A DNA stretch of 64,000 bases from an uncultured Sphingomonas sp. (GTDB lineage: Bacteria > Pseudomonadota > Alphaproteobacteria > Sphingomonadales > Sphingomonadaceae), in contig NZ_CAKZHV010000059.1 in the NCBI RefSeq assembly GCF_936927845.1, positions 191,001-255,000 on the forward strand, written 5' to 3'. How positions within the stretch are numbered: position 1 is the stretch's first letter; each line of letters opens with the position of its first letter. This document shows, one piece after another, positions 1 through 9,105 of this stretch. The notes below the pieces were generated by a model that searched no databases, was not told where the DNA came from, and saw only the letters and a program-made list of their open reading frames with translations. A program made the translations under genes and the position numbers.

Positions 1-237
1 GCGCTGATCCCCAAATCGCTCGGCTTCTATTATTATTACTATCCCAGCGGCATCTTCCTGGTGGTCGCGGTCACGGTCGCGCTCGATCATTGGCGCGCAG
101 CCTTGCGCGGCTGGGACGAGCTCTACCTGCTCGCCTGTTTCGCGCTATTGATCTACTTCCTGCCGGTGCTCTGCGCCGAGCCGCTGACCGACGCCGGCGC
201 CTTCCGCCGGTGGACGTGGTTCGCGAGCTGGGTTTAG
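1..237 (+). CDS. C-terminal fragment of a PMT-like membrane glycosyltransferase
   Basis: This frame is open from the first base and ends in TAG at 235-237, so only the last 78 residues are in the window. The fragment has two hydrophobic segments (around IFLVVAVTVAL and YLLACFALLIYFLPVL) separated by a short polar stretch with DHW. That is the shape of the C-terminal membrane part of bacterial protein O-mannosyltransferases, which move a mannose from a lipid carrier to exported proteins. Family assignment is by resemblance of a short tail and is only moderately secure. The stop overlaps the stop of leuB on the other strand by two bases, so the two genes converge with no spacer. Confidence 0.55.
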   Translation, partial: ALIPKSLGFYYYYYPSGIFLVVAVTVALDHWRAALRGWDELYLLACFALLIYFLPVLCAEPLTDAGAFRRWTWFASWV

Positions 238-1283
238 AGCGCCGCCACCACCGCATCGCCCATCGCGCCGGTCGACGCATCGCCACCCAGGTCGGGCGTA
301 CGCACTCCCGTCCGAAGCGCCGCCGCCACTGCCGCCTCGACCCGGTCGGCGGCCGCGCCCTGCCCCAGCGAGTGGCGCAGCATCATCGCCGCCGACAGGA
401 TCGCCGCGCACGGGTTCGCCTTGCCCTGCCCGGCGATGTCGGGGGCGGAGCCGTGGATCGGCTCGTACAGCCCCTTGCCCGCCGCATCGAGCGAGGCGGA
501 CGGCAGCATCCCAATCGAGCCGACGCACATGCTCGCCTGATCCGACAGGATGTCACCGAACAGATTGCCCGTCACGATCGTGTCGAATGCGCCCGGGTTG
601 CGCACCAGCTGCATCGCGGCATTGTCGACGTACATGTGGCTCAGTTCGACGTTCGGATAGTCCGCCGATACCTCGATCACCACGTCGCGCCACAATTGCG
701 AGGTTTCCAGCACGTTCGCCTTGTCGACCGAGCAGAGCCTGCCGCGCCGCTTGGCCGCGGTCTCGAACCCGACGCGCGCGATCCGCCGCACCTCGTCCTC
801 GTCGTAGCGCATCAGGTCGTGCCCCTCGCATAGGCCCGCCGCGGTCGTGCGCCGCCCCTTGTCGCCGAAATACACGTCGCCGTTCAACTCGCGCACGATC
901 ACCAGGTCGATCGCGCGCGCCACCTCGGGCTTGAGCGTCGAGGCATCCTCCAGCCCGTCGAAGATCTTCGCCGGGCGCAGGTTGGCGAACGTGCCCAATT
1001 CCTTGCGCAGCCCCAGGATCGCCTGCTCGGGCCGGAACGCGCGCTCCAGCGCGTCGAACGCCGGATCGCCCACCGCGCCGAACAGGATCGCGTCGGCGCG
1101 CTGTGCAAGGTCCAGCGTCTCGGGCGGCAGCGGATGCCCGCTCACGCGGTACGCCGCGCCGCCGACCGCCGCTTCCTCGAACGCGAGATCAAGTTCCAGC
1201 GCTTCCAGCACGCGCCGCGCCTGCACGGTGACTTCGGGGCCGATGCCGTCGCCGGCCAGGATCGCGATCAGGGGCGTGCTCAT
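234..1283 (-). CDS. leuB: 3-isopropylmalate dehydrogenase LeuB
   Basis: Oxidises and decarboxylates 3-isopropylmalate to 2-oxoisocaproate with NAD in leucine synthesis; cytosolic. The 349-residue product opens with ILAGDGIGPEV, carries the substrate arginines in LRKELGTFANLRPAK and the VRELNGDVYFG segment, the catalytic lysine region SVDKANVLE, the metal-binding aspartates of the GNLFGDILSDQAS segment, and the NAD-binding GSAPDIAGQGKANP loop. The length is close to the usual 350-370. I start at the ATG at 1283 (MSTPL); an ATG two codons earlier is also possible, and a start at 1319 would run into recO. Within the family, LeuB and the tartrate and isocitrate enzymes are related, but the arginine and Tyr pattern fits LeuB. 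It follows recO on the same strand. Confidence 0.95.
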   Translation of the reverse strand: MSTPLIAILAGDGIGPEVTVQARRVLEALELDLAFEEAAVGGAAYRVSGHPLPPETLDLAQRADAILFGAVGDPAFDALERAFRPEQAILGLRKELGTFANLRPAKIFDGLEDASTLKPEVARAIDLVIVRELNGDVYFGDKGRRTTAAGLCEGHDLMRYDEDEVRRIARVGFETAAKRRGRLCSVDKANVLETSQLWRDVVIEVSADYPNVELSHMYVDNAAMQLVRNPGAFDTIVTGNLFGDILSDQASMCVGSIGMLPSASLDAAGKGLYEPIHGSAPDIAGQGKANPCAAILSAAMMLRHSLGQGAAADRVEAAVAAALRTGVRTPDLGGDASTGAMGDAVVAAL

Positions 1284-1311
1284 GGCCATCCGAATGGCGC
1301 GTCCGCCCCGC

Positions 1312-2043
1312 TCAGGCAACCGCCATTTTCAGCCGGTCGACCAGCCGGTCACGCGCCGCCAGCGTCTCGCGCCGGCGATCGACCAGCACGTCGCGCTCCA
1401 GGAAATGCCCGGTGATCGCCAGCGCGTCGGTCACGTCGTCCCACGTCGCCGCGCCGCCCATGCTCAGGAAGGCGGGCAAGCGCAGCAGCCGGGCCTCGTA
1501 CCCCACCGCCGCCGCCCGGCTCACCGCCGCGCCGCTCTTCGGGCTGACAAAGGCGAGATCGTCGACCCGACCGGTCGCGACGCACGCCGACAGGTCGAGC
1601 CCGAAGCCGAGTTCGGCGAGCAACAGCAACTCATAGCGCGCCAGCGCCCCCGCCCAGCCCTTGGCACTCGGCGCCGCCTCGATCGCGTCGAGCGCCCCCG
1701 CCAGTGCGTCGTGCACGCGCGGATACGGCTGCGCCTCGGGCAAGGCCGCCGCGGTCAGCGCCGCCAGCCACTCGAGCGCCGCCGCCGCCAGCGCCTCGGC
1801 GTACAGCGGCGCGCGGCTGTGGATCAGCTCGACGGTCAGCGCGGGCAATTGCTCGTCGGTCCGCGCGCGCCACTCGGCCCGCACCAGATTGGCGGGTTGC
1901 AGGATCGGCCGCAGCCGCCGCGAATGCCCGCCGCGCACGTAACCAGGCCACACCCCCGCTTCCCGCGTGAAGCCGCGCACCACCGCGCCATGCTCACCAT
2001 GCGCGCGCACGGACAGGACAATGGCATCGGCGACGAGGTGCAT
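1312..2043 (-). CDS. recO: DNA repair protein RecO
   Basis: RecO helps RecR load RecA on single-stranded DNA coated with SSB in RecF-pathway recombinational repair. The 243-residue protein has the expected N-terminal OB-fold region (IVLSVRAHGEHGAVV then VWPGYVRGG) followed by the helical C-terminal domain (ELLLLAELGFGLDLSACVATG). Many RecO proteins carry a four-cysteine zinc site in this second half; only one cysteine is visible here, as in other alphaproteobacterial members. It lies 28 bases upstream of leuB and 166 bases downstream of the acetyltransferase gene, on the same strand. The start is the ATG at 2043. Confidence 0.9.
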   Translation of the reverse strand: MHLVADAIVLSVRAHGEHGAVVRGFTREAGVWPGYVRGGHSRRLRPILQPANLVRAEWRARTDEQLPALTVELIHSRAPLYAEALAAAALEWLAALTAAALPEAQPYPRVHDALAGALDAIEAAPSAKGWAGALARYELLLLAELGFGLDLSACVATGRVDDLAFVSPKSGAAVSRAAAVGYEARLLRLPAFLSMGGAATWDDVTDALAITGHFLERDVLVDRRRETLAARDRLVDRLKMAVA

Positions 2044-2086
2044 GTTCGCTACATAGGATGCGAGACGCGGCGGGTCACGGCACCTT

Positions 2087-2190
2087 CACTCCCCTCCCTG
2101 AAAGGAAGAGGCTGGGGGTGGGTCGGCCCGTCACGAAACGCAGCGCACCGACCAACCCGCCACCGTCACTCTCTCGTCGGAGGGAGAAAC
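2087..2190. repeat. intergenic hairpin repeat, GGGGGTGGGT family
   Basis: The space between recO and the acetyltransferase gene contains CCTCCCTGAAAGG, GGGGGTGGGTCGG, CCGACCAACCC and TCGGAGGGAG. The same words occur in the long inverted repeat at 12645-12757, so this looks like a smaller or decayed copy of a dispersed repeat and not a gene. Confidence 0.55.
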
Positions 2191-2209
2191 GCCCGCCGAA
2201 CTCCGCCCT

Positions 2210-3091
2210 TCACGCCCGCCGCACGCGCTGCGCGATCCCCTTCAACGCCGGCGTCTCGCCCCACCGTTTCGCCACCGCCATCGCCGCATCGAACCCGCCG
2301 ACCGCCGCCACCGCCGCCCGATTGGCGATCGTCGCGCGCAGCAGCAGCATGTCGTGACACGCGACGCCCCCACTCGCCAGCCCGCGCTTGTGCTGGCCTT
2401 CGCCTTCGGTGAAGTCGAACCAGCGAAAACGATCGGCGAACAGGTCGCCCAGCGCCTCGCCCATCAACACGCTGCCCGGCGACAGCGCCTGATGCGCCGG
2501 ATCGTGCCCGACATAATCGTAGCGCAGCGTGTCGCCGTCCGCTCCGCACCACAGATAGGCGATCGGCGCGTCGCCCAGGAACAGCAGCCACGCGCGCGCC
2601 CGGTCCTGCGTCGCCGCCGCGACCAGCCCGGCCGCATCCGCGGGCAGCCCCGACCCGAGCAACCGCTCCTGATAGGTCGTCGCCGACACGCGCCGCGCCA
2701 GCGGGTGGAACACCGCCATCTCCTCGGCGGAGCGATACCGCCGCACGTCGAGCACGCCGCCGTTCGCCGCCGCCAGCTTCTTCGCCTTGCGCTTCAACCC
2801 CGACCGCGCTTGCCCCGACAGCCCCGCCGCCCACGCCTCGCGCCCGCCCGCCAGATCGACATAGTAACGTACGTAACGCTGCCGCACGAAGCGCAGCCCA
2901 CGTGCAGCAAGCGCGACCTGCTCGGGCAGCGAGGTGACGAGATAGCCGTCATCGGCGTCCGCCAAGGCGGGCAGCACCGGCCCGCGTGCCGCCAGCACCT
3001 GCTCAAGCGACCACGCCACGCGCACCAGCCGACGCGGGAAAGTGACCAGCGTGCGCGCGCCGACCTGCAGCTTCAGCGCGCTTGCGCTCAC
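2210..3091 (-). CDS. FemAB/BioF2-like GNAT acetyltransferase
   Basis: A 293-residue protein of the GNAT superfamily branch that includes FemAB, BioF2 and CelD-like transferases. The visible signature is in the second half: the ALARRVSATTYQERLL-like helix, then AWLLFLGDAPIAYLWC, the YDYVGHDP strand and the LGDLFADRFRWFDFTEGEG segment, where the fold binds the acyl donor. The family transfers acyl or aminoacyl groups, often during cell-surface polysaccharide synthesis; the substrate cannot be read here. I start at a GTG at 3091 because its GTGA overlaps the TGA stop of the upstream deacetylase gene (translational coupling); a longer frame reaching 3220 would lie inside that gene. The pairing with a polysaccharide deacetylase supports an envelope or exopolysaccharide role. 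Confidence 0.8.
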   Translation of the reverse strand: MSASALKLQVGARTLVTFPRRLVRVAWSLEQVLAARGPVLPALADADDGYLVTSLPEQVALAARGLRFVRQRYVRYYVDLAGGREAWAAGLSGQARSGLKRKAKKLAAANGGVLDVRRYRSAEEMAVFHPLARRVSATTYQERLLGSGLPADAAGLVAAATQDRARAWLLFLGDAPIAYLWCGADGDTLRYDYVGHDPAHQALSPGSVLMGEALGDLFADRFRWFDFTEGEGQHKRGLASGGVACHDMLLLRATIANRAAVAAVGGFDAAMAVAKRWGETPALKGIAQRVRRA

Positions 3092-4041
3092 GCTGCGCGC
3101 TCCGCCACCAGGGTCGACCAGAGCTGTTCCGCCTGCCGCCAGCGCAAGCGCAGCGCGTCGGGCCCGAGCGGACGATCGCCTTGCCCCAACGGCAGCGCCG
3201 GGCGGTCGGCGAAACGGCACGTCGGCGCCACGTCGCGCCGCTCGGCCAGCATCGCGCAGAGTGCCTCGAACCGGTGGACGTGGACGCGGTTGGGTGCGGT
3301 GCCCGCGCGGTTGGCGAGCTCGAAACTGTGTCCGACGATCGTCACCGCGGCGTGATCCTGCGTCACCGCATGATCGATCGCGGCGCGCATCTCACGCGTC
3401 GACAGCGCGCAGATCTGGAAATTGCGCCAGCAGCCGGGCTTGTCCTCGATCACCGTCACCGGCACCTCGGTCACCCCGCGCCGCACGACCGGCGCGATCT
3501 GCGCCGGATCGAGCGCGATCGCGCTCGGCCATGGATGGTGCGCGCCATTGTGGCTGCTGTCATATGCAAGCCCCAGCGCGGCGAGCGCGCACAGGGTTTC
3601 GTCATTCGCCGAATAGCTGCCGGCACGAAACGCCACCGGCCGCGGCGCACCCGCCGCCACCAGCAGGTCGATCGCGCACGCCAGCACCGTGCGCTGGCGA
3701 TCGGCGGACAGGTCGATCAGCTCGAACACGCCGTGCGCCGCCCCCCGGTCGCCCGCCACCGCGCCGATCCAGTTCGGATGGCAGTGGAGCTGCACCTCCT
3801 GCCCCGCCGCCAGCACCGGCTCGACCATCCGCCGCGCCCATTCCTCGCCGTAGATCAGTGCCGGCAGCGGATCGACGAAGAAGGTCGCTTTCAATCCCGC
3901 CCGCGCGAGCACCGCGAGCTGCCACGTCAGCCCCACACCCGCAGGCTCGACCGATCGCGCGTGGATCGTCGCCGCATCCAGCCCGGCGGCATGGTGCCGC
4001 CACGCGAATTCGGTATCGATGGTCAGAAAGACGGCCGGCAT
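3088..4041 (-). CDS. polysaccharide deacetylase family protein
   Basis: A 317-residue NodB-fold (carbohydrate esterase 4) protein. It shows FLTIDTEFAW at the N-terminus (the metal-binding aspartate region), KATFFVDPLP, VQLHCHPNW (the histidine motif) and AFRAGSYS (the RxGS-like motif). Such enzymes remove N-acetyl groups from chitin-like or peptidoglycan sugars; the substrate is not visible. No signal peptide is evident, so it may act on cytosolic or lipid-linked intermediates, as the deacetylases of some exopolysaccharide clusters do. Its stop overlaps the GTG start of the FemAB-like gene by four bases, so the two are almost certainly cotranscribed and coupled. Confidence 0.88.
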   Translation of the reverse strand: MPAVFLTIDTEFAWRHHAAGLDAATIHARSVEPAGVGLTWQLAVLARAGLKATFFVDPLPALIYGEEWARRMVEPVLAAGQEVQLHCHPNWIGAVAGDRGAAHGVFELIDLSADRQRTVLACAIDLLVAAGAPRPVAFRAGSYSANDETLCALAALGLAYDSSHNGAHHPWPSAIALDPAQIAPVVRRGVTEVPVTVIEDKPGCWRNFQICALSTREMRAAIDHAVTQDHAAVTIVGHSFELANRAGTAPNRVHVHRFEALCAMLAERRDVAPTCRFADRPALPLGQGDRPLGPDALRLRWRQAEQLWSTLVAERAA

Positions 4042-4107
4042 GCCGCCCGCCTTACCCCCCAGACGTAAACGCCACGCTTACGCGGGCCGAACGCTCGGCA
4101 CCGTCGC

Positions 4108-6903
4108 TCAGGGATTGATGCCCCAACGCGCATATTCCTTGTCGATCTGCGGATTGAGCAACCGCGCGCGCGCCAGCTCGCGATCGCCGTCGACCTTCTT
4201 GCCGGCGCGGTAGAGCACGACCCCGCGCATGTAGCGGCTCGCCGCCAGATCAGGCGAGGCGTCCAGCGCCGCGTTCAGGTCCGCCAGCGCATCGTCGAAG
4301 CGGCCGAGCCGGTAATAGACCATCGCGCGGCTATCGAGCGCGGCCGTGGTCGAATCGGACAGCTCGATCGATTTGGTGCAATCCTTCAACGCACCGTCGA
4401 GCACCTGATTGCCCACCCCACGCAACCAGCAGCAAGTGTTCAGCAGATTGGGGCTGCCCGGCTTCTCCGCCAGTGCCGCGTCGATCGTCGCCAGCGCGGC
4501 GTCCTTTTGCCCGGCTTCGGCTTGCGCATTGGCCTTGTTCGCCAGCCAGTCGACCCGGTCCTTGCTCCCCGCCCGCGCGATGCGTGCGTCGAGCAGCGCG
4601 ATCGCCGCCTCGGCCTGGTTGTGGTTGGCCTTGTAATCCGCCAACGCCCCGATGGCGTCGTCCGAATCCGGGTCCAGCTTGCGCGCCGCCTCGATGTCGG
4701 CGAGCTGCTTGGCGTCCTGGCCCAGCGTCGCGTTCAATCGCGCGCGCGCCAGGTACAGGTCGATGCTCGGTTCGATCGCGATCGCGCTGGTGTAATCGGC
4801 GACCGCGCCCGCCCGGTCGACGGCGGCGGCGCGGAAGCGCGCGCGCCATTCGTACGGATCGGTGACCTTGGGGTCGGCCGCCATTACCCGCGTGAACATC
4901 GCGTCGGCCGGCTTCTGCAGCCCGGCGCGGCGCTTCGCCTCGTAATATGGCATGCCAGCGACACTGGCCGGAGCGACGACCGTGACCAACCGGTTCTTCG
5001 CCTGCGACAAGGCCGCGCGCGCCGCCGGCAGGTCGGCCGCCGCCATCTCGCCCCCGATCTGGTCGATGCGGTCCTCGAGCGTGACGGTGTCGCCGCTCAG
5101 CGACATGGCGCGCTTGATGCGCGCGCCGCCCAGTGTCGCCGACAGGTCGCGGTCGCCGTCGAGCGTATAACCCTCGCCCCCGTCGGGCAGGCGGACAATG
5201 GTGCGATAGATCACGCTGCCGGGCCCGGGCAGCACCACCGGTATCGCCGACCAGGCCGTACGCGCGCGGTCCGGGTCGAAGTTCAACCCGCCAACCGCCT
5301 TGTCGAGCTGGAGCCGGTAGCGCCGGTCGACCTTCGACCAGCGCGTCGACGCAATGCCCACGGCGCTGATCGTGGTGATGCCGGTCGCGGCATCGTACGA
5401 AATCTTCGGGTCGATGTAATTGCCGCTGCCCACCTGCTCGGCGAACAGGCGCTGCGCCAGCTGCCGGCGCTGGTCGGGCGTGGCTTGCGCCGCCGCGGTG
5501 CCGATCGCCTCCGCCGCCGCACCGCGCAGCGTCATTTCGACCTTCGCGACCGAGGGCGTATCGACCCCGCCGCGGTCGTCGAGCTCGGTCGTTACCACCG
5601 CGGTCGGGCGACCGTCGGCGTGAAGCACGATCGGCATCAGCGTCGCGCCCTCTGCGCGGATCGGCAACACCGTGCCGAGCGCGGGCGTGTCGCCGATATC
5701 GGCCAGCCGCGTGCCCGATTGCGTGCCGTCGAGCCACAGCGTGTCACCCGCGATCGTCGCGCGGACGAGGACATGGTCGAACGCGCCCGCGCTCGCCAGC
5801 CGGTTCGGCACCAGACCACCCAGCTGCGCGCTGGCGAGCACCGGCTCGGCCTCGATCTCCATCGCGTGCAGCATCGCGAGCAGCAGCAGCGTCTTAGCCT
5901 TGCAGTCGCCGTAGCGCCGCTCCCACGTCTGCGCGGGTGTCTGCGGCACGTAATTGCCCGTGTCCATGCCCAGCATCAGGTAGCGGATCTTGTCCTGCGT
6001 GCTCTGCAGCGCCATCGCGGCACGCGCGCGCGGATCGGTCGTCGCCGCCTTGATCCGCGCCACCTCCGCCGCCAGCGGACTGTTGGGTGCGATCAGCCCT
6101 TCGGTGCGGTAGAGCGGCGCCATCACCTTCGACACCGCGCCCCAGTCCGCGAACGTCGTGGCTTCCAGGATCGGCAGGGCACGGAAGCGCGCGGGCGCAT
6201 CGTCGGGCATCTCGGGCTGCTTGGCGAGCGGCAGCGTCAGGTTGATCTCGCGCCATCCGTTCGCCACCGTCTCCACCGGTTTCCCGCCCTCGGCGTAGCT
6301 GCGCCACTTGACCGCAGTCGCCTCCGGCCAGACCAGGCGGACCCGGCCGAAGCCGATCCGCGCGGGTTCGGTCAGCAATCCGGCAAAGCTCTGCGCCGCA
6401 CCCTGCAAGGTCGGATCACGCCGCGTGATCGAGAAGCTGACGTGCAGCACGTCGCCGACCGACAGGCCTTCCGCATTCATCGTCGCGGTCAGCACGCCAT
6501 CGATCTGGCGTTGATCCAGCTGCTCCTCGCGGCGTAGCACCGTGAACGGCTGCCCGTTCTTGATCAGGTCGATATGCTGCGTGCCGCGAATGATCTCGGC
6601 TTGGTGGATCACCAGATCACCCTGCGCGGGCTGCCATTGCAGCTTGATGTCGCCAATGGTGCTCAGCGCCTGTGCCGAGGCGGCGCGCGTCGCGGTGTCG
6701 AAGAACGACCACACCTGCCCGTTCTCGATCCGCTGCTGGTTGTCGAGGCGCACGATCATCGGCGTCTCGTCCGTCAGCTTGGCGACGTCGATCGCGGGTG
6801 CCGGCTTCAACCAGGCGGGTGCCGCCTGATACACCGGCTTGTCACCCGCCTGCGCGGCTCCCGCACTCGCCAGCAACGCGAAAAACAACGGCGCACGCCG
6901 CAT
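4108..6903 (-). CDS. DUF3857 and transglutaminase-like protein with C-terminal TPRs
   Basis: A 931-residue exported protein. The N-terminus (FFALLASAGAAQA) is a signal peptide. Next comes the DUF3857 beta-rich region (to about residue 260), then a transglutaminase/cysteine-protease-like core. Its Cys is in RYGDCKAKT, its His in AFDHVLVRA and its Asp in LWLDGTQ, so the triad looks intact. A second beta region follows, and the last 250 residues are TPR-like helix pairs (for example YKANHNQAEAAIALLDARIA and YYRLGRFDDALADLNAALD). The family is widespread in sphingomonads and Bacteroidetes; its substrate is unknown, and a periplasmic or outer-membrane-facing protein-processing role is an inference. 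It stands alone between the deacetylase and uvrC. Confidence 0.85.
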   Translation of the reverse strand: MRRAPLFFALLASAGAAQAGDKPVYQAAPAWLKPAPAIDVAKLTDETPMIVRLDNQQRIENGQVWSFFDTATRAASAQALSTIGDIKLQWQPAQGDLVIHQAEIIRGTQHIDLIKNGQPFTVLRREEQLDQRQIDGVLTATMNAEGLSVGDVLHVSFSITRRDPTLQGAAQSFAGLLTEPARIGFGRVRLVWPEATAVKWRSYAEGGKPVETVANGWREINLTLPLAKQPEMPDDAPARFRALPILEATTFADWGAVSKVMAPLYRTEGLIAPNSPLAAEVARIKAATTDPRARAAMALQSTQDKIRYLMLGMDTGNYVPQTPAQTWERRYGDCKAKTLLLLAMLHAMEIEAEPVLASAQLGGLVPNRLASAGAFDHVLVRATIAGDTLWLDGTQSGTRLADIGDTPALGTVLPIRAEGATLMPIVLHADGRPTAVVTTELDDRGGVDTPSVAKVEMTLRGAAAEAIGTAAAQATPDQRRQLAQRLFAEQVGSGNYIDPKISYDAATGITTISAVGIASTRWSKVDRRYRLQLDKAVGGLNFDPDRARTAWSAIPVVLPGPGSVIYRTIVRLPDGGEGYTLDGDRDLSATLGGARIKRAMSLSGDTVTLEDRIDQIGGEMAAADLPAARAALSQAKNRLVTVVAPASVAGMPYYEAKRRAGLQKPADAMFTRVMAADPKVTDPYEWRARFRAAAVDRAGAVADYTSAIAIEPSIDLYLARARLNATLGQDAKQLADIEAARKLDPDSDDAIGALADYKANHNQAEAAIALLDARIARAGSKDRVDWLANKANAQAEAGQKDAALATIDAALAEKPGSPNLLNTCCWLRGVGNQVLDGALKDCTKSIELSDSTTAALDSRAMVYYRLGRFDDALADLNAALDASPDLAASRYMRGVVLYRAGKKVDGDRELARARLLNPQIDKEYARWGINP

Positions 6904-7001
6904 GACTCATTCCCCCGAAAGCCCCGGCAAACAGCTTAGCGTGCCGACGTCCGCGGACAAGCGACGGGAATTTACAGTTCTGGCTCGCCTCGGTGCGCCC
7001 C

Positions 7002-8918
7002 TCAATGCGCGTGGTAGAAGTCGTACACCGTTTGCGCGACGCTGGCCGACACGCCCGGCGCCTTCTGCAGGTCCTCCAGGCTCGCGTTCCTCACCGCGCG
7101 GCCGGTGCCGAAATGCATCAACAGCGCCTTCTTGCGTGCAGGACCAATGCCCGGCACCTCGTCGAGCGGGCTGGCGCCGATCGCCTTGGCGCGCTTCGCC
7201 CGGTGCGCGCCGATGACGTAGCGGTGCACCTCGTCGCGCAGGCGCTGCAAGTAGAACAGCACCGGCGCGTTGACCGGCAGCGTCAGCTCGCGCCCGTCCA
7301 TCAGGTGGAACACCTCGCGCCCCTCGCGCCCGTGGTGCGGCCCTTTGGCGACGCCGACCAGGCACACGTCCTCAATGCCTAGATCCTCCAGCACCGCTTT
7401 GGCCGCGTTCAACTGCCCGCGCCCGCCGTCGAGCAGCACCAGATCGGGCCATTCGCCGGAGTCGCGATCCGGATCCTCCTCCAGCGCGCGCGAGAAACGC
7501 CTGGTCAGCACCTCGCGCATCATCGCGAAATCGTCGTCGGTCGCCGCCTGCTTGATGTTGAACTTGCGATACTGACCCTTGCGGAAGCCCTCCGGCCCCG
7601 CGACCACCATCGCGCCGACCGCATTCGTCCCCTGAATATGGCTGTTGTCGTACACCTCGATCCGCTCGGGCGGTTCGGCGAGCTCGAACAGCTCGGCGAC
7701 CTCGCGGTTGAGCCGCGTCTGCGTCGTGCTCTCCGCCAGCCGCCGCTCCAGCGCTTCCTTGGCGTTGCGCGTCGCCTGATCGAGTAGCCGCCGCCGCGTG
7801 CCGCGCTGCGGGACGGTGATCTCGACCTTGCGCTTCGCCTGCTCGGACAAGGCCTCCATCAGCAGCGCCGCCTCGGGCAGCTCGCGATCGACGAAGATCG
7901 TCCGCGCGGGTGGCACCTCCTCGTAGAATTGCATCAGGAACAGTTGCAGCACCTCTTCCTCGCTCACCTCGGCGGTGTGCGACGGAAAGAAGCTGCGGTG
8001 CCCCCAATTCTGCCCGCCGCGGATGAAGAACGCCTGGATGCCGATCACGCCTTCCAGGCACGCGAGCGCGAAGATGTCGGCGTCGCCCACGCCTTCCGCG
8101 TTGATGAACTGCGTCCCCTGGATGAAGGTCAGCGCCTTCAACCGATCGCGCAGCACCGCCGCGAGCTCGAAGTCCATGTTCTCCGCCGCCGCCTGCATCT
8201 GCGCGCCGAGCTTCGCCTGCACGTCGGTAGTCTTGCCGGCGAGAAACTTCTTCGCGTCGCCGACCAGTTCCTCGTAGCCCGCCTTATCGATCCGCCCGAC
8301 GCACGGCGCGGAGCAGCGCTTGATCTGGTACAGCAGACACGGCCGGTCGCGCGTCTTGAAGAACCCGTCGGTGCAACTGCGCAGCAGGAACAGCTTCTGC
8401 AACGCGTTCAGCGTATTGTTGACGCTCCCCGCGCTCGCGAACGGCCCGTAGTAATTGCCCTTCGCCTTTCTTGCCCCGCGATGCTTCTGCACCCGCGGAA
8501 AGTCGTGGTCGGCGCGCAGCAGGATGAACGGAAAGCTCTTATCGTCGCGCAGCAGCACGTTGTACGGCGGGCGATAGCGCTTGATCAGCTGCGCCTCGAG
8601 CAGCAGCGCCTCGGCCTCGTTGTTGGTCGTGACGATCGTCATCGACCGCGTTTGCGACACCATGCGCTGGATGCGCTTCGACAGCCGCTCGATCTGGACG
8701 TAATTGCCGACGCGGTTCTTCAGCGCGCGCGCCTTGCCGACGTACAGCACCTCGCCCTTCGCGTCCTGCATCCGGTACACGCCGGGCTTGAGCGGCAGCG
8801 TTTTCAGCACGTTGCGGATCGCCGCCACCCCCGCCTGCAGATCGGGCGCGTCGCTGCCGCGGATCGTGAAGGTGGCGGCTTCTTCGTTGAAACGTTCGGG
8901 GGGGCCGTAGCCTGACAT
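7002..8918 (-). CDS. uvrC: excinuclease ABC subunit C (UvrC)
   Basis: The nuclease of nucleotide excision repair: it cuts on both sides of a lesion marked by UvrAB. The 638-residue protein has the GIY-YIG domain near residue 50 (KPGVYRM and VLYVGKA), the cysteine cluster (CTDGFF, CLLYQIKRCSAPCVG), the UVR segment for UvrB contact around residue 240, the RNase H-like second nuclease domain (YDNSHIQGTNAVGAMVV and LVLLDGGRGQLNAA) and C-terminal helix-hairpin-helix repeats (EVPGIGPARKKALL). I chose the ATG at 8918 (MSGYGPP) over one 12 codons earlier. No GAAC-N7-GAAC LexA box was seen in front of it, unlike uvrA in this window. Confidence 0.96.
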   Translation of the reverse strand: MSGYGPPERFNEEAATFTIRGSDAPDLQAGVAAIRNVLKTLPLKPGVYRMQDAKGEVLYVGKARALKNRVGNYVQIERLSKRIQRMVSQTRSMTIVTTNNEAEALLLEAQLIKRYRPPYNVLLRDDKSFPFILLRADHDFPRVQKHRGARKAKGNYYGPFASAGSVNNTLNALQKLFLLRSCTDGFFKTRDRPCLLYQIKRCSAPCVGRIDKAGYEELVGDAKKFLAGKTTDVQAKLGAQMQAAAENMDFELAAVLRDRLKALTFIQGTQFINAEGVGDADIFALACLEGVIGIQAFFIRGGQNWGHRSFFPSHTAEVSEEEVLQLFLMQFYEEVPPARTIFVDRELPEAALLMEALSEQAKRKVEITVPQRGTRRRLLDQATRNAKEALERRLAESTTQTRLNREVAELFELAEPPERIEVYDNSHIQGTNAVGAMVVAGPEGFRKGQYRKFNIKQAATDDDFAMMREVLTRRFSRALEEDPDRDSGEWPDLVLLDGGRGQLNAAKAVLEDLGIEDVCLVGVAKGPHHGREGREVFHLMDGRELTLPVNAPVLFYLQRLRDEVHRYVIGAHRAKRAKAIGASPLDEVPGIGPARKKALLMHFGTGRAVRNASLEDLQKAPGVSASVAQTVYDFYHAH

Positions 8919-8963
8919 GATGTGCCATCTAGGTGCCGGCGGACTCACCGGCAACCGCTCTCC

Positions 8964-9052
8964 CCCGTCATCCCGGGCTCGACCCGGGATCCGCTACCTT
9001 CTCTCCGTGCGTCGCAAGCAGCGAGCCCCCGGATCACGTCCGGGGCGACGAA
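8964..9052. repeat. paired CCCGG hairpins (REP-like)
   Basis: Between uvrC and the ABC-F gene there are two hairpins: CCCGGG-ctcga-CCCGGG at about 8972-8988, preceded by CGTCAT, and CCCCGG-atcacgt-CCGGGG at about 9027-9045. The same order of words (CCCGTCA, a CCCGG stem, GATCC or GGTCC, CGCT) returns at 12786-12872, which identifies a dispersed repeat family. Confidence 0.7.
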
Positions 9053-9105
9053 GCGCTCAAACAACCCGATCGAATTTCCCCGCCGCATCTGCTAAGCGCG
9101 CGCGC